Shown here piece by piece: positions 50,901-61,000 of a stretch of 64,000 bases of DNA (the stretch's first letter is position 1; each line of letters begins with the position of its first letter). The notes beneath the pieces are model-generated. The model was given only the letters and a program-made list of their open reading frames with translations, did not search any database and had not been told where the DNA came from. This DNA comes from Serinus canaria (lineage: Eukaryota > Chordata > Aves > Passeriformes > Fringillidae), in the NCBI RefSeq assembly GCF_022539315.1, contig NC_066316.1, positions 53,073,994-53,137,993 on the forward strand, given 5' to 3'. Made by a program: the position numbers and the translations under genes.

Positions 50901-53900
50901 TTAAACTGTGAACATAAATATAGGTCATTAGCCCTACAAATTTATTTTATTGAATAAAGCATTTAACACACGCTGGCATGGCATGTTCATTAAAAACCCA
51001 AATATTTTCATTTGATACTCAAATTTAGGTGCATAATTATAAAAAATACTACTAAAGACTGAATTTCATCTAGGTGTAGCTTTGTATGCTAGAAATACTG
51101 ATGCATTGAACTTCCTAACATAACAGTAATATTTCAGATTTTTTTCTTTTACAAAATCTTATTATTCATGAGTATGTACATAATAATTGAAAGAAAATTA
51201 CTTAAACCAGTCAAGGGGAATTTTTAGAGGGAAAATGCTCTTTTTCCTACATAAACATTTATTTTGTAAAAGGCACATTGACTAAACCCAGTATTTCCCC
51301 TCCTTTCAAGAAGCTCATAAAGTGCACCACAATTATTTTAGATGGGCTCTGGCAGAATCTCAAAGGCAACCTCTGTCTTCTCTGGTGGAGAAGTGAGACT
51401 ACTGTCCTGCCCATTTTATTTACAACACCATTCTTCTAAGAGGATTTCCTCCCAAACATTTGCAGGGAAGTTCACAGAGACAGCAAATCCTAGCTCTCCA
51501 AGGCAAATTAATCTTGAAATCCAAGGGTGAAAGCTCATGCAAATGAAATAAGTGTAAGCAGTCTTGCTGATTTTCCAGGGACTGAGAACTTTTCTCAAAA
51601 TCCTAAATTGCATAATCAAACCTGAATGTTCCAGTCTTTCTGTTTACTAACAGCTTTTTCCTGGAAACAAGCTGCAGAGCAAGGTCAAATGTGCTTGGAT
51701 TTAATACAATTTATCTAACCTAAATGTGCTGAACATGTCCTGGTCTCACTGTGAATTTTCAGAGTGTAGTTTGCCTTCAATTCAACTGCTCATACTTGGG
51801 GTCTAACACAGTTAAATTTTCAATATATGAGGTCTCCTTGAAGAACAAAAAGATTACCCTTTATGGAATCACCTTCCCCAAACAAACTGTGTTTGATCAC
51901 TGCTACATTTCACTCATCCAACCTATTACAGATGTAGTAATGCAAGTTCTTTCAAAAAAAGGCTAAAATTTACCCACTAATAGGGTTGCCATCCATCCTC
52001 TCTATTCTGACATATTTTGTAACTTCTCTAGCAAGGTTAACTGTTCATGCACTAGATGGGGCTCCAGCATTTTTATTACCATAATTACAAAAATCCCACG
52101 TAAGCAATCCATATCCTTGCAGGACCAAGAGACCTGAACTGCTCTAAGAAAGATACTCCAAGTATTTAATGGAGATACAACACAACCTAGCAACCTTCTA
52201 ATGGGACAACAAACTCCACTTAGATTTCTCAATGCTACAAACAAATAAGTGGTGCAGACAAAAGACAGAAGCTGCAGGTTTGTCTACATATGCCAAGGAC
52301 TCTCCTGCTCAATCAAGAGTTGGATTTTTGGGCCAACATTCCTAAGGACTTGAGACAAACAGCCTCTAGAAGGCAGCCCTACATTGTCTCTATGCAAGCT
52401 TCATAACCCTATCATGCAATGTTTGTTGACAACTTTAAAAGGACACAATTTCAATCTTCAAGCAACATTATTTGAGAAATCAATAAACTGAAACAATTCT
52501 AATGTTTCCTGAGGACTAAATGAAAAGGTAATGAAAAAAAAATCTTTATGTATAATCCGTAACATCTGAAAAACAATAGAAAAAATTCTAACCAAAGCCA
52601 ACAATGCAAATCTCTAAGAAATGTTTTCCTATGTGTTTAACTGTTCAGATTAAAGGTACTGTTTAACAACAGTGGGCTACAAGATAAAAAAGTAATTTAT
52701 TTCTTGGGGGGAAGAGAACTTAAATAAAATGCTCTTGTTTCAAGACAGTAATCTCAGGGACAAACAACACTGGGAACCTGGTTTAGACTGAAACCAGCAG
52801 CTGCTAACTCATTCTTCACATAGTTTTTCATCTGATAGCTATCAAGAGATACTGAACACATATTGCTCCTAACTTTAAGGAATTGCTGCCCTAGATTCTT
52901 CTGCTATAATGTATTATTTTCTTTAAAGTAGAGTTTCATGATCTTCTTGAAGCCTAAAATTTCATGTGAATGGTATGCTCATTCCCAGAAAGAAATATAA
53001 TATTTAGTGATTTGCTGAGGGAAAGAAGCATAGACAGGAAGAGCTTTCTAAGACTTACCTGACACACAAAGTAATTTCACTACATTTATTTTAAGAATGT
53101 TGTTTAAGGGTGTGTATCAGGTACAACTATAAGCCTGGGAAGCTGGTATCCCACTTTTGTAAAAAAAGCAAAATGTGATAACCACAAATAGTATGCAATT
53201 CGGTCAGGCCACAGCCAGTTCTATGAAATGCCTGTGCTGTGGCATGGATTTAATTTTATAAGGCCATAATGAAATCTAATTGTGCATTTCAAAACAAAAG
53301 AAAGGCAGGCAAGGAATTCTGAGGGAGTCTCAAATGTGGTCTTGAGCATCAGTGTAAATTAGACAGCCAATTTGCAGAGATACTGTGCCAGTGTAGCTCA
53401 TACATTGAGTTCAGGGCTTGGAAAACACAAAAGCAAGCTAGCAGAAGCTGTCCTGTGAACTGGCCTGAGCTAATTGCACAGATTAAATGAGAAAGATATA
53501 CATAACTTATGACAGCCTGAAGAAAAATCCAAAGCATTTTAAGGCTGGAAGGATAAGGATAAGGATAAGGATAAATTACCATGACCATCTTTTCAATTAT
53601 CTGCATCACCTATCCGATGCAAGATTGATATTGTGGAAGAATTGTGAAACTTTTATACATCAACTGGACAAGTGCTTTCCTGCTTACAAAACCCATTCTC
53701 CTGGACTGGGTTATCCTTCTAAGCCTTCATATGCGGAAGTTCACAATTTTTCCACTTGAAGTGACTTAACACTGACTTAACTCCAAGAAAGACATGTAAC
53801 TGCAAAGAGGCTACAAAATTAGGCTGCTCTTAGTATTTGTGTTTCCACAGAAGAAAAAGCCCCTCTCAATATAATATTTTGTGTGATTGCAGAAGCTATG

Positions 53901-56900
53901 CTTACCTGCATCATGACAATAATGTAATTACAACTAGGGTACCCCTGGAAAAATTACTTTTCAATTTTAATGGAAGTTATAATTGAAGTAGAAATACTAC
54001 ATCAGTACATTTAATGCTGCATTTAAAGAAAGAAAAAAAAATCCTGCTGAATTTCAGTGAAATTATAGCACTTTTATAGTAAATAAAGTTACCCTCAGTT
54101 ATTTTTACATTATATAAGCCTCATACATCTAGTTGCTCTTGTTCTATTATGTTATATGAAAACCCCAGCATACTGGAGTGTTTTAAGACTTTTGCTTCTC
54201 CTCTCTCTTAGACCAAATACATGTATGGGTTAAATATTCTTACAGGTCCTGTTTTCCAGACTTCTCTATTTAGCTGCCTTCCTCTTGAGTTTTTACATAT
54301 GTTGTAGAAAACCAGAAAGTGAACTGAGCCCTCGTCACCACTGGGTATCCCAGAATGTCACTTCTTCTCCTTCATGTAACCACTCTTCTAACATGCCCAA
54401 AAAAGGATTCCTCCTTTTTGTCATATCACAGTGCTAACCCAATCTGTTTGGAAATAACACTCAAGTCTCCTCTTCCTGCACCATTCACCACTTAGACCCC
54501 TTTCCATTAGTATTTGATTTCCACTTGTATTCATGCATTTTGTGGTTTTTCCCTAACGCTACTCAAATGATTTAAAATACATTTTAAAAAAATCAAACCT
54601 GGTAATTGCAAATTTCTCCATTTCAGCACCAACTTTAGAGTTAAGCATATTCCTCATGAGCCCACAATCAGTCTCTGAAAGGTCCTATTTGAGCACTTAG
54701 CATTTGCTGCTAGAGTATCTTTTTGAAAAGGTACTTACTGACTTTGTGGCAATTTAATCTAGAACTTATTTCCTAAACTTATATAGAAAGAATCCTATGC
54801 AGGACACCATCAAGAGCTTAATTAGAGTGAAAAATGAAGCAGATCTTCTGCTTTCCCACCAAGACAGGTACTCTTTCAATGAAGGATATCAGATTGGTTA
54901 CACTCAATTTCTCTTGAAATTCTTTGTTTCTTGTTTTGAGACTTAAATAGCCACAATAGACACAAGACTGTCAAAGGGTTCTTTGACAGTCACAATTCTT
55001 ATAATTTGATCATGTACCATGTCTTTCCAGACAGAGAACAGTTTTTAGTGATAGAATTGACAGATTTCTATTAAAGCAGAACACTATATGAACCAATAGA
55101 GATACAGGATAGTGGATTAAGACTTTTAAACTACAACTACTTTCTTTCTTCTCTTTCTATCAGCTATCGAGAAGCATACAAGTTATCTTCTGAGATCAAA
55201 GCAGTGTTGAATCCTACAGATTGCCCTCTGCTATTTCTCATTTCCCAATTACACAGCATGCCTTCAGCTTTTCTTTCTTCCTCTGACCTCTAACAGATCC
55301 TGTCCTGTTGTTTTCTACTGCTCCTTGCTGATTGTAACTGACTTTATTTTCCTTTTGTCTTTCCCAATATGCTTGTGCCATCCTTTTATACTGACCTTTA
55401 GGAACTATCTCCACTTCTGGCACTAGTATCTTTTTGAATACAATCAAATACAGTCAAAATGGCCTCTTATTACACTTCCCAACCTTCCTCTGTATGAGGA
55501 TAACTTGATGAATTGCATTAAATACAGTATTTTTGAATAAAAAAGTTCCTTTTGGTTTTTGGACATTTCTTTTTTTTTTTTTAGTTCTTTTCACTTTTTG
55601 TTTATCTATGAACATAGCAAATTCTCAAGAAATAATTGCTTTCTATTCCTGCACACAGGGGGTGGAAATAGCAGCAACACAGCTCTGTTAGTCCCCCATT
55701 CTTCACCTGAAGAAGGCTGATAGCCTAAGCAGAAATATTTTTTGCTCTTAATATGACCACCCTGTTCCCAGAAAGTCACCTGAAAGGACAAAGCTTCTTT
55801 AGAAGGTCTTATTTTGAGAACCATTCTTCCTAATCAGCTCATCCTATTCTATGCCTTCTAAAGTAAAAAAAAAAAAAGTTTTATACATTTCAAGAGAACT
55901 TGAAAACAGCATTCTTAAATCACAATTCCTTGTCTTGGGACAACGGTTTCTCAGTGCATCTGTAATAATTTCTGATAGGTTGCTTCCAAAAGAGACCAGT
56001 AGGGCAGGGTAAGACTCAAGTATCTAAGAATGATTTCAATAGAGTAAAAGCTACAGATAGGATAGGTTACATTAGCACATTTTAACAAAGAAATTATTTA
56101 GTAAAGGCATTATTTTTAGGTGAGTTATCTGAAGAACTTCCTTGTCTAAAATAAATTACTGTTAACCTTTCACCCCATCTTTAGAAGGTACCTCAAGTTG
56201 AAAGGTATAGCAAGTTACAAGGGAATCCAGCCTGCATGACAGATTTGGAAAATCTAGTCTTCTTTTCAGCTGCAGGAGCCATTCAGCTTTTCCTGTTGCA
56301 CAGATACCACTCCACTAGGATACACCTTTTATGGGCACATAAAAAACCCCATACTGTAACAGTACAAAAACGTTTCTTTCCACTTCCATTGTTGAATCCA
56401 GAATCACAATTTCAGGGCAGAATGATTTCTTATAGCTACCTAGCTTGTTCCTCCATTACACTTGCCATAAGCCCTCATGCTTGGGGACTCCACATTTGCT
56501 GCCACTGTAATTCCTTGCTTCAATATTCCACTGGCCCCTCTTGGAAGAGTACTGCCTTTGCTACTGCTGAAGAAAAGGAAAAGACCATGGCTTTGATCAG
56601 CTCAGCAGCCTCAACCTGTGAACAAGTATGCAATACCATTTAAAAATAATTATCATTTTTAAACACAAGTTCTGAAATTGCTGCACACAGGACATTTTGA
56701 CTGTCCCCTCTAGTAAATTCAATTTGTATTTTTAGTTTTGTATTTTGTCAAAACTCTGACAGATGACAACATAAAATTATTGTTGTGAGCTGCTTATTTG
56801 AAATAATTTATTTCTTGACATAGATCAATGTTTCTGTGAACACAGGGCAAATAAGCAATTCCTTGAACAGGAACCTGTACCTGTGTTTTGCACTAAAGGT

Positions 56901-58074
56901 GGTACCTTGTTCTAAGTAAAGAATTTCTTGAAAGGGATCAATAAAAGTAAACCATAACACTGGTTACAAAAAGGTGCTAAATGAATGCTTCATTATATTT
57001 CTCCATATTTTTATGCACTTCTGAAATTCAGATAAATAGCAAACATTTTAATACTTCTATCATAAAAAGCCTAGGACTATACTATGGTATTAAACATTAA
57101 GGATGCTGCCAGTATTTCTCTTGGGCTTGCACAGACCTGTTACCTGTCTTTTCAATTACATGAGAGAGCATTTCTCTGAAACAGCTTCCAAAAAAACGGA
57201 ACTTCCACTGACTATCATATCAGAGGAGATATAGAAGCATTTAGTAAGGCTGAGTAGCTTACTAAGCACACAAACCCACTATTTATGAAGCAGCTCTGCA
57301 AACTCATCCTGTGTTCTCTTATCCAGGTGGCACATTTTAGCTATTCAGCACATTTGTACCTGTAGAAGTCCCACTTACAGAATTTAGTTAACAGTGCTCT
57401 TGCTAAGCGAGAATGGTTAAAATCCAGCTCTATACTTTAGTTATGCTGGCATTACTCAAAAAAAAAAAATTTAACATTTTTACTGTCTATTAACACAGAG
57501 ACTTATCTGACTCTTTTGCAGTATAAATGACATAATTCAGTTAAATTCTGAGAATAAACTGTTTTAAAAAAGCACAATTGTAGATCTTTTGCAAAATCAG
57601 CTTTCTTGTCAAAAACATTTCAGAAAGTATTCTCTTATGTACCACAGAGAGATTTCTACCAGACTTGCTGAGAAGTATTCACAGTAATAACTATCGCTGT
57701 AAAAGGCCAGGGTTTTGTTTACTTTCTTGGTGAAGACCTGATCAATCATCTTTCCACAGGAATCACTGCAACATCACCAGACTTTACAGCTGCAGAGAAA
57801 TCACTGTGGCAAGGTAGGAGTAACCCCTGCCACGAGCAGAGCAGCACACTGCCTTCACACAGTACATGCACCCTCGGGAGGAAAGCGAAGAGACAACAGA
57901 CCTTCGGTGTTACCTATTTGTCTCTCTAGATCTGCTGCCTCATCTGGTGTTGCGCGGGGGAGGACACCAGGGTCACTGAAACTAGTGCGCAGCAGGGTCC
58001 CCATCACGAAAAAGAAAAGAATCCCACCAATTGCAGGTATAGCAGGCGTAATCTTCTCTGACAAATACGGGCAA
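17591..58074 (-). CDS. ZDHHC14: ZDHHC14 palmitoyltransferase, 5'-truncated by the window edge, 8 coding exons
   Basis: This gene encodes a multipass Golgi/plasma-membrane enzyme that transfers palmitate from palmitoyl-CoA to cysteines of target proteins, through a palmitoyl-cysteine intermediate on the DHHC cysteine. The eight exons listed separately total 1225 nt: the last base of a split Asp codon, 407 codons and a TGA. All joins preserve frame. Visible in order are membrane segment 2, SDPGVLPR (DPG motif), the Cys-rich domain ending [11 protein letters not shown], membrane segments 3 and 4, QTTNED (TTxE motif), and a long cytosolic tail ending KLSSV. ZDHHC14 is preferred over the paralogues ZDHHC9 and ZDHHC18 because the tail ([27 protein letters not shown]) and the linker [17 protein letters not shown] match what I remember of human ZDHHC14 (about 488 aa). 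The missing roughly 82 N-terminal residues must lie beyond 64000. One intron is AT-AC; the other six complete ones are GT-AG. Confidence 0.96.
17947..17949 (-). promoter_or_regulatory. ZDHHC14: Internal in-frame splice acceptor in the last exon
   Basis: The minus strand reads ttcgttttgcag|GCT, with AG at 17949-17948 and a possible exon start at 17947. Using it instead of the acceptor at 17994-17993 removes 45 nt ([15 protein letters not shown]) without changing the frame. From memory, human ZDHHC14 is annotated with 488- and 473-residue isoforms, a 15-residue difference that this site would explain. Confidence 0.55.
17993..26021 (-). other. ZDHHC14: ZDHHC14 intron, 8.0 kb
   Basis: This is a GT-AG intron (GTAGGA...TTCTACAG) before the last coding exon. 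Its only clear element is a sense-plus CR1 3' end at 23415-23796. The rest is AT-rich and includes a few scattered short ORFs without recognisable products. Confidence 0.75.
23415..23796 (+). mobile_element. CR1 LINE, 5'-truncated 3' end, plus strand
   Basis: Hallmarks of the avian CR1 3' region appear in order: GAGGGAGCTGGGGTTGTTTAG, CTCTCTACAACTCCCTGAAA, CTTCTCCCAGGCAACTAGGG, AGCTGTGCCAGGGGAGGTT, GGGCTGCCCAGAGAGGTGGA, GTCTTTTCCAACCTAGCTGA, ending ATTCTATA. Only the last roughly 380 bp of the element is present, typical of 5'-truncated insertions. An ORF at 23438-23626 is a decayed piece of this element, not a host gene. Substitutions and small indels show it is old. Confidence 0.92.
26022..26124 (-). 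CDS. ZDHHC14: ZDHHC14 coding exon: C-terminal tail, middle
   Basis: This 103-nt exon has 1 nt completing the split Ser and 34 codons, ending in phase 0 with AGC AAC ATG. The acceptor is ttctgtag (AG at 26126-26125) and the donor is GTAGGAG at 26021. It encodes [20 protein letters not shown] and then [14 protein letters not shown]. There is no recognised domain; this is a low-complexity, probably disordered cytosolic tail rich in Pro, Ser, Gln and Gly. It aligns (from memory) with human ZDHHC14 LIDRRGYIQPDTPQ... and [12 protein letters not shown], with a few conservative changes. It sits in a region without any listed ORF because it contains a single late Met. Confidence 0.92.
26125..28549 (-). 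other. ZDHHC14: ZDHHC14 intron, 2.4 kb
   Basis: This is a GT-AG intron (GTAAGA...TTCTGTAG). It contains a 19-nt A-run (26730-26748) and otherwise plain AT-rich sequence without recognisable elements. Confidence 0.75.
26730..26748. repeat. A19 homopolymer
   Basis: A run of 19 adenines inside an intron. There is no retrogene or SINE body adjacent to it, so it is not read as a retroposon tail. Confidence 0.85.
28550..28659 (-). CDS. ZDHHC14: ZDHHC14 coding exon: start of the cytosolic C-terminal tail
   Basis: This 110-nt exon has 36 codons plus 2 nt (AG) of a split Ser codon. The acceptor is atatctcttcag (AG at 28661-28660) and the donor is GTAAGA at 28549. It encodes [20 protein letters not shown] followed by [16 protein letters not shown]. 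The NPYSYGN.. stretch corresponds to the conserved juxtamembrane PaCCT region (the aromatic-containing C-terminal conserved motif of DHHC enzymes), which packs against the membrane core. NCC and LC are cysteines just after it, a position where DHHC enzymes often carry extra acylated cysteines; that point is inference. The frame differs from the longer ORF on this strand at 28506-28856, which is a shadow. Confidence 0.93.
28660..30380 (-). other. ZDHHC14: ZDHHC14 intron, 1.7 kb
   Basis: This is the shortest complete intron here, GT-AG (GTAAGT...CTCTTCAG). It is AT-rich, with no repeat or conserved-looking element that I can name. Confidence 0.75.
30381..30483 (-). CDS. ZDHHC14: ZDHHC14 coding exon: membrane segment 4 and TTxE motif
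   Basis: This 103-nt exon has 1 nt completing the split Ser and 34 codons, ending exactly on a codon (phase 0). It encodes [20 protein letters not shown], the fourth membrane segment, then [14 protein letters not shown] with the family's TTxE motif (TTNE). The donor is GTAAGT at 30380. No AG precedes the exon: the intron ends TTTTAATTAC, with the TTCCTTGAC branch site 11 nt upstream. This exon was invisible as an ORF of its own because it has no in-frame Met and a stop lies nearby. It was found by searching for the missing peptide between the 49-nt exon and the next one. Confidence 0.94.
30494..30502 (-). promoter_or_regulatory. ZDHHC14: U12 branch-point sequence TTCCTTGAC
   Basis: The minus-strand sequence TTCCTTGAC is a full match to the minor-spliceosome branch-site consensus TTCCTTRAC, which pairs with U12 snRNA. 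The expected branch adenosine is complementary to position 30495. It lies 11 nt upstream of the last intron base (30484). Confidence 0.9.
30620..30850. other. GC-rich block near the 3' end of the AT-AC intron
   Basis: About 230 bp of G/C-rich sequence lies within an AT-rich intron, ending about 120 nt upstream of the U12 branch site (on the minus strand). It contains a G7 run (GGTGCATGGGGGGGAGCTCG) and a CCAGGGGGGCAGC stretch. It supports ORFs on both strands (up to 130 codons on the minus strand), but none has recognisable protein features. I do not recognise it as CR1 or another known repeat. Confidence 0.5.
33227..33605 (-). mobile_element. CR1 LINE, 5'-truncated 3' end, minus strand
   Basis: This copy is the reverse complement of the CR1 3' end. 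It begins with the terminal ATTCTGTGGTTCTATTCTGT-type repeat (seen on plus as AGAATAGAACCACAGAATAG). It continues with the complement of GGTTGGAAGGGACTTTAAAG, CCAACCCCTCTGCCATGGG, TGCTCAGAGCCCCACCCAGC and CACAATGAGATCTCCCCAGA. It lies inside the AT-AC intron, in the same direction as ZDHHC14 transcription. It is diverged from the copy at 23415 and probably belongs to a different CR1 subfamily. Confidence 0.92.
34128..34176 (-). CDS. ZDHHC14: ZDHHC14 49-nt coding exon, upstream partner of the AT-AC intron
   Basis: This short exon has 2 nt (GT) completing the split Arg, 15 codons encoding [15 protein letters not shown], and 2 nt (AG) of a split Ser codon. The acceptor is a normal U2 type (tatttctacag|GTTCTC, AG at 34178-34177). 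There is no GT at the 3' end: the exon GCAAG is followed directly by ATATCCTTTC, a U12-type AT-AC donor. The codon AG|T (Ser) is completed by the next exon at 30483. The peptide lies on the cytosolic side between membrane segments 3 and 4. The exon length is not a multiple of three, so skipping it would shift the frame. Continued reading into the intron gives [11 protein letters not shown]... and stops near 33992. Confidence 0.94.
37163..37180. repeat. ATC trinucleotide repeat
   Basis: CACC(ATC)4AT-type array, about five ATC units, inside an intron. Confidence 0.85.
37698..37730. repeat. AAAT/AAAC microsatellite
   Basis: AAAC and AAAT tetranucleotides in a row, ending in four to five AAAT units, inside an intron. 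Confidence 0.88.
37809..37946 (-). CDS. ZDHHC14: ZDHHC14 coding exon: DHHC active site and membrane segment 3
   Basis: This 138-nt exon has 2 nt completing Glu (G|AA), 45 codons and 1 nt (C) of a split Arg codon. The acceptor is ctcatttcag (AG at 37948-37947) and the donor is GTAAGT at 37808. It starts [20 protein letters not shown]: the catalytic Asp-His-His-Cys motif, with CPWVGNC and the NYRFF boundary of membrane segment 3. [20 protein letters not shown] is a clean hydrophobic segment. The active-site Cys would be near residue 195 if the missing N-terminus has its human length. Nothing in the catalytic core is altered, so the enzyme should be active. Confidence 0.97.
40649..40703. repeat. 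Tandem duplication, 33-bp period
   Basis: A 22-bp unit, AAGGACAATTTCACTGAAATGA, starts at 40649 and recurs at 40682 with a single T-to-C difference. The intervening 11 bp begin with a partial copy (AGGACAA). Confidence 0.88.
43798..43856. repeat. Tandem duplication, 33-bp period, exact 26-bp core
   Basis: A 26-bp core starting CATCTTCTGACTCTCATG and ending GGGAAA occurs at 43798-43823 and identically at 43831-43856. The flanking spacer is also partly repeated. Confidence 0.93.
48754..48912 (-). CDS. ZDHHC14: ZDHHC14 coding exon: first part of the Cys-rich zinc-binding domain
   Basis: This 159-nt exon has 2 nt completing Asp (G|AT), 52 codons and 1 nt of a split Glu codon. The acceptor AG is at 48914-48913 (tgcttag|AT) and the donor is GTGAGT at 48753. 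It encodes [19 protein letters not shown], a linker of polyproline character, and then the conserved Cys-rich region [19 protein letters not shown] followed by DNCV. The CxxC and HCxxC groups are the zinc ligands that brace the DHHC active site in this family. The Cys in ANGCSS appears to replace a Thr in the human protein as I recall it. The adjacent longer minus-strand ORF in another frame (48765-49169) is a shadow of this exon and the intron around it. Confidence 0.96.
50443..50462. repeat. AT dinucleotide microsatellite
   Basis: This is about 8 AT units in the 9.0-kb intron, followed by a short A-run. Confidence 0.9.
53551..53574. repeat. GGATAA hexamer repeat, 4 copies
   Basis: There are four exact GGATAA units in a row within an intron. 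It is unrelated to the TTAGGG telomere repeat. Confidence 0.93.
54966..54991. repeat. Short perfect hairpin, 11-bp arms, 4-nt loop
   Basis: GACTGTCAAAG (54966-54976), loop GGTT, then CTTTGACAGTC (54981-54991), exact complements. It is intronic, and there is no U-run after it that would suggest a Pol III product. Confidence 0.9.
57914..58074 (-). CDS. ZDHHC14: ZDHHC14 coding exon: membrane segment 2 and DPG motif
   Basis: This 161-nt exon contributes the third base of a split codon (Asp expected), 53 codons and the first base of the next Asp codon. It begins TGC CCG TAT (CPY) and ends GAG AGA CAA ATA G. The acceptor is cttttttccag-like, with AG at 58076-58075, and the donor at 57913 is GTAACA. 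Residues [19 protein letters not shown] form membrane segment 2. They are followed by the SDPGVLPR motif, in which the DPG triplet just after this segment is a hallmark of the DHHC family. By comparison with human ZDHHC14 (from memory) this covers residues about 83-135. The same frame runs past the donor for only a few codons (GNTEG...), so the splice site rather than the ORF end defines the exon. Confidence 0.95.
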
Positions 58075-61000
58075 CTGGAAAAAGAAGAAGAGTCAACAAT
58101 CAGCAACACATAATGCAACTTGCTCTCAAAAACTCTTTACCTCTATAAATGCATACGAAGAATTCACTTTCTTCTCTTGATGCATTACTTGCCATGGAAT
58201 GTTTATTGAAGCTGAAATTTCTGTTTAGGTGTACTGCAATTTTTCATAACATGTTCAATATAATAAAGGCACAAGTAGCATAATAATGACCTCACTATAT
58301 GCAATGCTCATTTACATAAGAAGATAAAGTATTTTTTATCGCAGCGTTATAAGCTTATATATTTGTTCACCTGCTGCCCAATTACATAAAAGTAAATTGG
58401 GCAGAGAGAGGAAAGAAGAAATAACCTGAAGAAGCCCATAACATGAAGAAATAAGCCATGCTGAAATACATAATTAAGTCTATAAAAATGGATTTATCAT
58501 CCACCAGAAAGATGGGGCTCAAGAACATGCAACGCATTCCTTTAACAGTCTTGGTGCATATCAAAATTTTAACGTCACTCCTGATTTTTCTTCTTAACCC
58601 ATTTCTTGGAAGTTAGTAAATCTGTTTACTCGTTTACAAAGTAAGAAGAATGCAAACGACAGTTCAACACACCTGGGAACAAACAATCCCAGGGCACGTC
58701 TATGGCAACATCAACAGCCCGTGACCAGGGCAAAAATGGCTCTATGTTTACCAGATTTACAATGCACATGCAGGGTTTAAGACTGGATTATAGTTTAATA
58801 TTTTCCTCTGAGTTTCACATATGATTAAATCAAAATCAACAGAAAGACTGGAATCCAACCAATACATAAATACAAGTATCTCTTTACAGCTCTGCAAAAA
58901 GAAGGGATATGAACACTGATATTACAGAAGCACTGCAGCACCATCTTAGAAAACACACAGGCTGAAGACTCTCTTTATAGCTCTTATAATTAAGTAGGTG
59001 TGGGTAGAATACCAAGATGGCTTCATGTACTTCTGATGTCTGCATAAGAAGTCATAAAATAAGCTTAAAAACAGAAGTCAAAAATCAGTAACTTCTAAGC
59101 CTTAGGGCTTAATCTAAAGTTTCTTCATCAAGTTTAATTAACATTATCTTCCCTATTTCTGCTGACTGCCTTAAATGATGATTCAGACATGCAAGCTTTT
59201 GCACTGCAAGTCAGTTAACCTCAGTGGAATGTTAACTCGAAGCAAGTGATGACAATGTCAGCTCCACTGTCCATCACTTTTGCAACAGGAAGGTGGAGAG
59301 AATGGAAACACTTTTCATACCAGCTGCCATGTACAAAGCATTTACATCCCTGCATAACCCTTCAAAAAATACTTGGTTGCTTCACCAAACCTAGATGGTT
59401 TCATGGATGCAGTGAGTTCATATGCATTACATGGTGTACACCATAACAAGTGGAAATCATCTCTCCCTACATTAATGCAATACTACAGGTGCAACAAGTT
59501 ACAAAAGATTAAAAAGATACCTGGGATTAAAAAAAGAAGAGGCCCAAAAGATACTGGGGTTTCACATAACAAATAGACAGGTAAAATGCTAGGAAACATC
59601 TTTCAAACGTATGCTTTTAGGAAAATCTTCAAAGACCCAGATTTATGAAACCAGTACTAGCTAAAGGAAGCAGCAGCAAAATGTAAGCCTTGGTAGCTAT
59701 GAGCTTTGCTTCTCTAGTGTCAGGAGCAGCCAGTCAGAACGAAGAGAAGCTTTCATATAGCATCAATGTCCTGCTCAATTTATTTCTTGCCACAAAGGAC
59801 TACTGAAATCAAAACCACTGTAATGTGCTCAGAGAAGAGTACAAATAGGCTGCAAGAACATATTTTTTAAAGGATTAGAGGGAACGTGTACATTAATGAA
59901 CACTAAATATAGCTCAGTTCTCTCACTCTTCTATTGCATTATTCATTACATGCACTCAAGAAATTGCAACTGTGCCTAAGTCTGTTGACCAAACAAGAGC
60001 TCTATGTGTGTGAAAGGTAACATGAGATAATCTCAGGGTAGCACAGCAGGCACAGTACTATTTCAACACTTGCCAACACAAAACCAGCAATGGCATTACA
60101 TGCACTAATTCTCACAGGATGGAAACTAAGGGCCATGACTCTAACATGTCTCCTTTTAACAGTAATTTCATGCAAAATTGGTAGAAAGAAAAAGCCGATG
60201 TGCTGAAATACTAAGAAAGCCCAACACTGCTAAAAAGCCATGTTTTCAGTACAGTAAAAAAGCATGAAAAAATCTGTCTGCCTTGTTGAACCAAGTCCAC
60301 CTGCAGTGAAAAAATTCCCACCCTCAAAGCCCTGTATAATCTTTACAACAAGCAAGTGTGGGGTAATCTGCTTTGCCTAAAGTTGCTTTCAAGGTTTAAC
60401 AGCATATATTTTACCACCTCTGACTTGAAATTAATTCAGCAATCATGCAGAAAAGACTGAAGATGGCATCTTTGGGAATAATAACCAAGTCATATCCCAC
60501 CAATTAAAAAATTATTTCAAGCTGAGAAACCAGTTTCTTACAGCAGCTCCTTACAGAGATTCAGACAGTAAGTCTGGGCAGGACCATATAATACAGCCTG
60601 ATTTATGCACAGACCATATAATATTACATGAGCTCACAGAGAGCTCAATGACATCTCTCCTTTAAAAACATCCAATTAAGTTTTGAAATACTTGTGAGAT
60701 AAATTTAAAAAAACCAAACCAAACAAAAACCAGCAGATACCATTAGACTTTTTTTCTTCACATTTGTTTAAAAAAAAGGAAAAAAAAACTTACTTCTCCT
60801 GAGCTATTAAAAAATTTATTAAATGTGCCTTCAAATTAAAAACATGGATCTCAGCTCAAAATTGTGAAAAAATCTGTAGAAATACAGATGCAGATTTATA
60901 CATGCAAATACTTGCATATTTATACATTTTATATTTGCATGCTTATATAACAAATGTATTTGTACTGCTACATTAAGTCAATATTATTTTAAACACTTCT

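Larger units (their letters stand above)
48913..57913 (-). other. ZDHHC14: ZDHHC14 intron, 9.0 kb
   Basis: This is a GT-AG intron (GTAACA...TGCTTAG). It contains an (AT)n tract at 50443-50462, a GGATAA hexamer repeat at 53551-53574, an 11-bp-arm hairpin at 54966-54991, and T- or A-runs near 55568 and 55866. A 135-codon plus-strand ORF at 56236-56643 has no recognisable family and looks like chance. I see no recognisable transposable element, RNA gene or extra exon. Confidence 0.75.

Noticed and set aside
56236..56643. 135-codon plus-strand ORF in the 9.0-kb intron
   Set aside because: It is antisense to ZDHHC14, with no recognisable family or initiation context. It is most likely chance.
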